Assembly (NCBI RefSeq): GCF_009755815.1
Contig: NZ_WRPK01000011.1
Coordinates: forward strand, 62,001 to 126,000
From: Flavisphingomonas formosensis
GTDB taxonomy: Bacteria; Pseudomonadota; Alphaproteobacteria; Sphingomonadales; Sphingomonadaceae
DNA length: 64,000 nucleotides
Direction of reading: 5' to 3'
Shown: positions 62,403 through 64,000 of the stretch, piece after piece
Numbering within the stretch: the stretch's first letter is position 1
How the letters are laid out: the number at the start of each line of letters is the position of its first letter
The notes under the pieces: model-generated
What the model was told of the DNA's origin: nothing
The model's database searches: none
What the model saw: the letters and a program-made list of their open reading frames with translations, nothing else
Position numbers and translations under genes: made by a program

Positions 62403-63314
62403 ATGCGTGACGATCCTTATGCGGTTAATGCCCTGATTGAAACTGCTGGTGCGGATGCCGTATCAGGTTCGGTGCGATGGGATCCGGTGCACTCTGCTTG
62501 GAACGGTGGGATGGCGGCCGTGTCGCTCGTTGCCGGACCGCTGCTCGTGACGCCCGGCGCGATGACTCTGTTCGTCCTGACGACAGGGATGGGCCTGCTG
62601 CTCGGTCACTCCGTCGGTTTCCATCGCCGGCTGATCCATGGCAGCTTCGATTGCCCCTTATGGCTGGAACGCGTGCTGGTCTGGTTCGGCACCAGCGTGG
62701 GAATGAGTGGACCTTTCTGGATGATTCGCGCGCATGATCTGAGGGACTGGGCGCAGCGCCAATCGACTTGCCATCCCTATCTCGCCCATCGCCGTTCTCC
62801 GCTGTCGGATGCCTGGTGGCAGCTTCATTGCCGGCTGCAACTTGCATATCCGCCGTCTTTCGATCTCGGGCGAATCGGGCGCGATCCCTTCTACCGATTC
62901 CTCGATCGAACTTGGATGGCCCAGCAGATTCCGTTGGGACTGCTCTTCTATCTGTTTGGGGGATGGAGTTGGGTGGTCTGGGGCGTCTGCGCGCGCGTTG
63001 CCGCGTCCGTTCACGGCCATTGGTTGGTCGGGCATCTCGCGCATCGCCGCGGAGCGCAGACCTGGCTGGTCGAGGGCGCGGGTGTTCAGGCGCATGACGT
63101 GCCTTGGGCCGCTATTCCGACGATGGGCGAGGCGTGGCATAACAACCATCACGCCTTCCCCGGCTCTGCACGGATCGGTCTGTATCCGGGACAAAGCGAC
63201 TGGGGCTTCGCCTTCATCCGGCTGCTCGAGAGAATCGGCCTTGCCTGGAATGTACGCACACCCGAGACGATGCCCTGGCGAGCCGGACTCTCCCTCGCCC
63301 CGCCTCAGGGCTGA
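62403..63314 (+). CDS. Acyl-CoA/fatty-acid desaturase family protein, non-standard histidine boxes
   Basis: A 303-residue membrane desaturase. The first His box is LGHSVGFHRRLIHGSF and the third is WHNNHHAFPGSA, both as in delta-9 acyl desaturases. The usual second box (HRxHH) is replaced by IRAHDLRDWAQRQSTCHPYLAHRR, where the histidines are spaced differently. Two or three hydrophobic hairpins flank the boxes. It would put a double bond into a fatty-acyl chain, altering membrane fluidity. It is divergent from an ArsR-type regulator with a shared operator. The end overlaps the convergent MAPEG gene by 10 bp. Confidence 0.83.
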   Translation: MRDDPYAVNALIETAGADAVSGSVRWDPVHSAWNGGMAAVSLVAGPLLVTPGAMTLFVLTTGMGLLLGHSVGFHRRLIHGSFDCPLWLERVLVWFGTSVGMSGPFWMIRAHDLRDWAQRQSTCHPYLAHRRSPLSDAWWQLHCRLQLAYPPSFDLGRIGRDPFYRFLDRTWMAQQIPLGLLFYLFGGWSWVVWGVCARVAASVHGHWLVGHLAHRRGAQTWLVEGAGVQAHDVPWAAIPTMGEAWHNNHHAFPGSARIGLYPGQSDWGFAFIRLLERIGLAWNVRTPETMPWRAGLSLAPPQG

Positions 63315-63715
63315 GGCTGCGTCGCCGGCACCGTATATGGCAGCCAGAGCGCGTAGCCGGCGAGCCCCAGCAGCACGAGGAAGGTCAGGCCGATACCGGC
63401 GCCACGCATCCAGTTGGCGTCGCCGCGCTCCAGCCCGAACGGGTGCGCCACGCGGCCCAATATGTAGAGGATGCCCGCTACCCAGAGACCGGTCTTGGAA
63501 GCTTGGGCCAGTTCGAGCAGCGCCAGGAGAATCAGGACGAACGGCGTATATTCGACATAGTTGGCATGGGCGCGCATGCGCGCGATCAGGGTCGGGTTGC
63601 CGCCGTCGCCGACCAGCACCTTCGCTGCGGCGCGGACCCGCGCCGTGCGCACGGCCAGCCAGAAATTCAATATGGCGGCGGCGCCTGCGATGGTGAGCGT
63701 GATCGGTAACATCAT
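63305..63715 (-). CDS. MAPEG family membrane protein
   Basis: A 136-residue protein with four hydrophobic helices and the MAPEG pattern: LVGDGGNPTLIARMRAHANYVEYTPFVLILLALLE, and later LYILGRVAHPFGLE, where R-x-H-A-x-x-E/Y contacts are those of glutathione-binding members. Eukaryotic relatives are glutathione transferases or leukotriene C4 synthase; bacterial ones are poorly known. Its 3' end overlaps the desaturase gene. No operon partner. Confidence 0.85.
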   Translation of the reverse strand: MMLPITLTIAGAAAILNFWLAVRTARVRAAAKVLVGDGGNPTLIARMRAHANYVEYTPFVLILLALLELAQASKTGLWVAGILYILGRVAHPFGLERGDANWMRGAGIGLTFLVLLGLAGYALWLPYTVPATQPQP

Positions 63716-63892
63716 CTATGATCCCCTTCTCTCGTATCCTGACCCGCGATGCTTGCAACATACGCTGAAATCGCTATAGGGCCATGCGTTCGCGATGAGC
63801 CCCGCTGCCGGGTCCGTTGGCTTCGTGCCCGGATCGAAGGCGGCTAAGCTCGTCGCTTATTCTTTTTTGAACTGATTGGAACAGGTGCCGAG

Positions 63893-64000
63893 ATGGCCGT
63901 CCCCAAGAGAAAAACCTCGCCCTCGCGGCGGAACATGCGTCGCAGCCATCACGCGCTGTCGGTCGAGTCGTTTCAGGAATGCCCGAACTGCGGCGAGCTG
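63893..64000 (+). CDS. rpmF: 50S ribosomal protein L32, 5' part (runs off window end)
   Basis: The last 108 bases encode 36 residues starting [20 protein letters not shown] and reaching ECPNCGEL. This is the N-terminal half of bacterial L32, including the first CxxC of the zinc-binding form. The rest lies beyond base 64000. The ATG follows an AGGTGCCGAG stretch. The gap from the MAPEG gene holds no other gene. Confidence 0.95.
   Translation, partial: MAVPKRKTSPSRRNMRRSHHALSVESFQECPNCGEL

Overview
The window is high-GC alphaproteobacterial DNA, most likely from the order Sphingomonadales. Pointers to this are a crtY-crtI-crtB carotenoid operon, two TonB-dependent receptors with the typical sphingomonad N-terminal plug sequence, many small VOC/SnoaL/RidA-type catabolic proteins, a GTTC-N7-GTTC type LexA box, and paired palindromic intergenic repeats. 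Genes are densely packed, with many 1-4 bp start/stop overlaps. No rRNA, tRNA, CRISPR array, integrase or transposase was seen.

Layout. (1) 1-2278: end of an MFS transporter, a cytoplasmic amidohydrolase and a GntR/FCD regulator. (2) 2313-8232: two divergent operons. One has a PqqD-like carrier, a GT2 glycosyltransferase and an HprK-like kinase fused to a second GT2. The other has an NTP_transf_5 nucleotidyltransferase and an ABC exporter. This resembles lasso-peptide tailoring and export gene sets, but has no cyclase, protease or visible precursor. (3) 8356-13812: Rid protein and MarR regulator, divergent from a metal-dependent cyclase and a two-subunit indolepyruvate oxidoreductase-like enzyme. 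(4) 14066-30026: a peptide or amine catabolic region. A long minus-strand operon (DUF885 peptidase, DUF3311 protein, Na+/solute symporter, three-part FAD/2Fe-2S amino-acid dehydrogenase, VOC, Rid) is divergent from a plus-strand set (exported amidohydrolase, SnoaL protein, TonB receptor, second DUF885 peptidase). These are followed by a LysR regulator divergent from a DapA-family lyase. One 15-18 bp operator-like sequence recurs at three promoters here, suggesting a LysR regulon. (5) 30595-39369: a complete coenzyme F420 module, with CofGH, CofE, CofD and CofC for synthesis, an NADPH:F420 reductase for reduction, and two luciferase-like F420-dependent oxidoreductases as consumers. (6) 39334-45579: SnoaL protein, a 2H phosphoesterase with two SOS boxes in its promoter, a winged-helix regulator, thiC with a TPP riboswitch, a candidate sRNA with its own terminator, a DUF2141 protein, a sterol-desaturase-family hydroxylase and a membrane protein. 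(7) 45718-53502: carotenoid operon, VOC protein, CsgG/HfaB-like protein and a second TonB receptor. (8) 53582-64000: housekeeping-like genes: ligase-associated helicase and PdeM, exported MsrA/MsrB, aspartate aminotransferase, PabBC fusion, MBL hydrolase, ArsR regulator with a fatty-acid desaturase, MAPEG protein, and the start of rpmF.

How they may work together (inference). Regions 3-5 look like an accessory catabolic island. A TonB receptor and exported hydrolases would take in and cut an amide- or peptide-like substrate; a symporter and flavin dehydrogenase would oxidise the released amine or amino acid; a DapA-type lyase and a 2-oxoacid oxidoreductase would process the carbon skeleton. 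The neighbouring F420 module could supply reduced F420 for LLM-catalysed steps. The substrate cannot be named from sequence alone.
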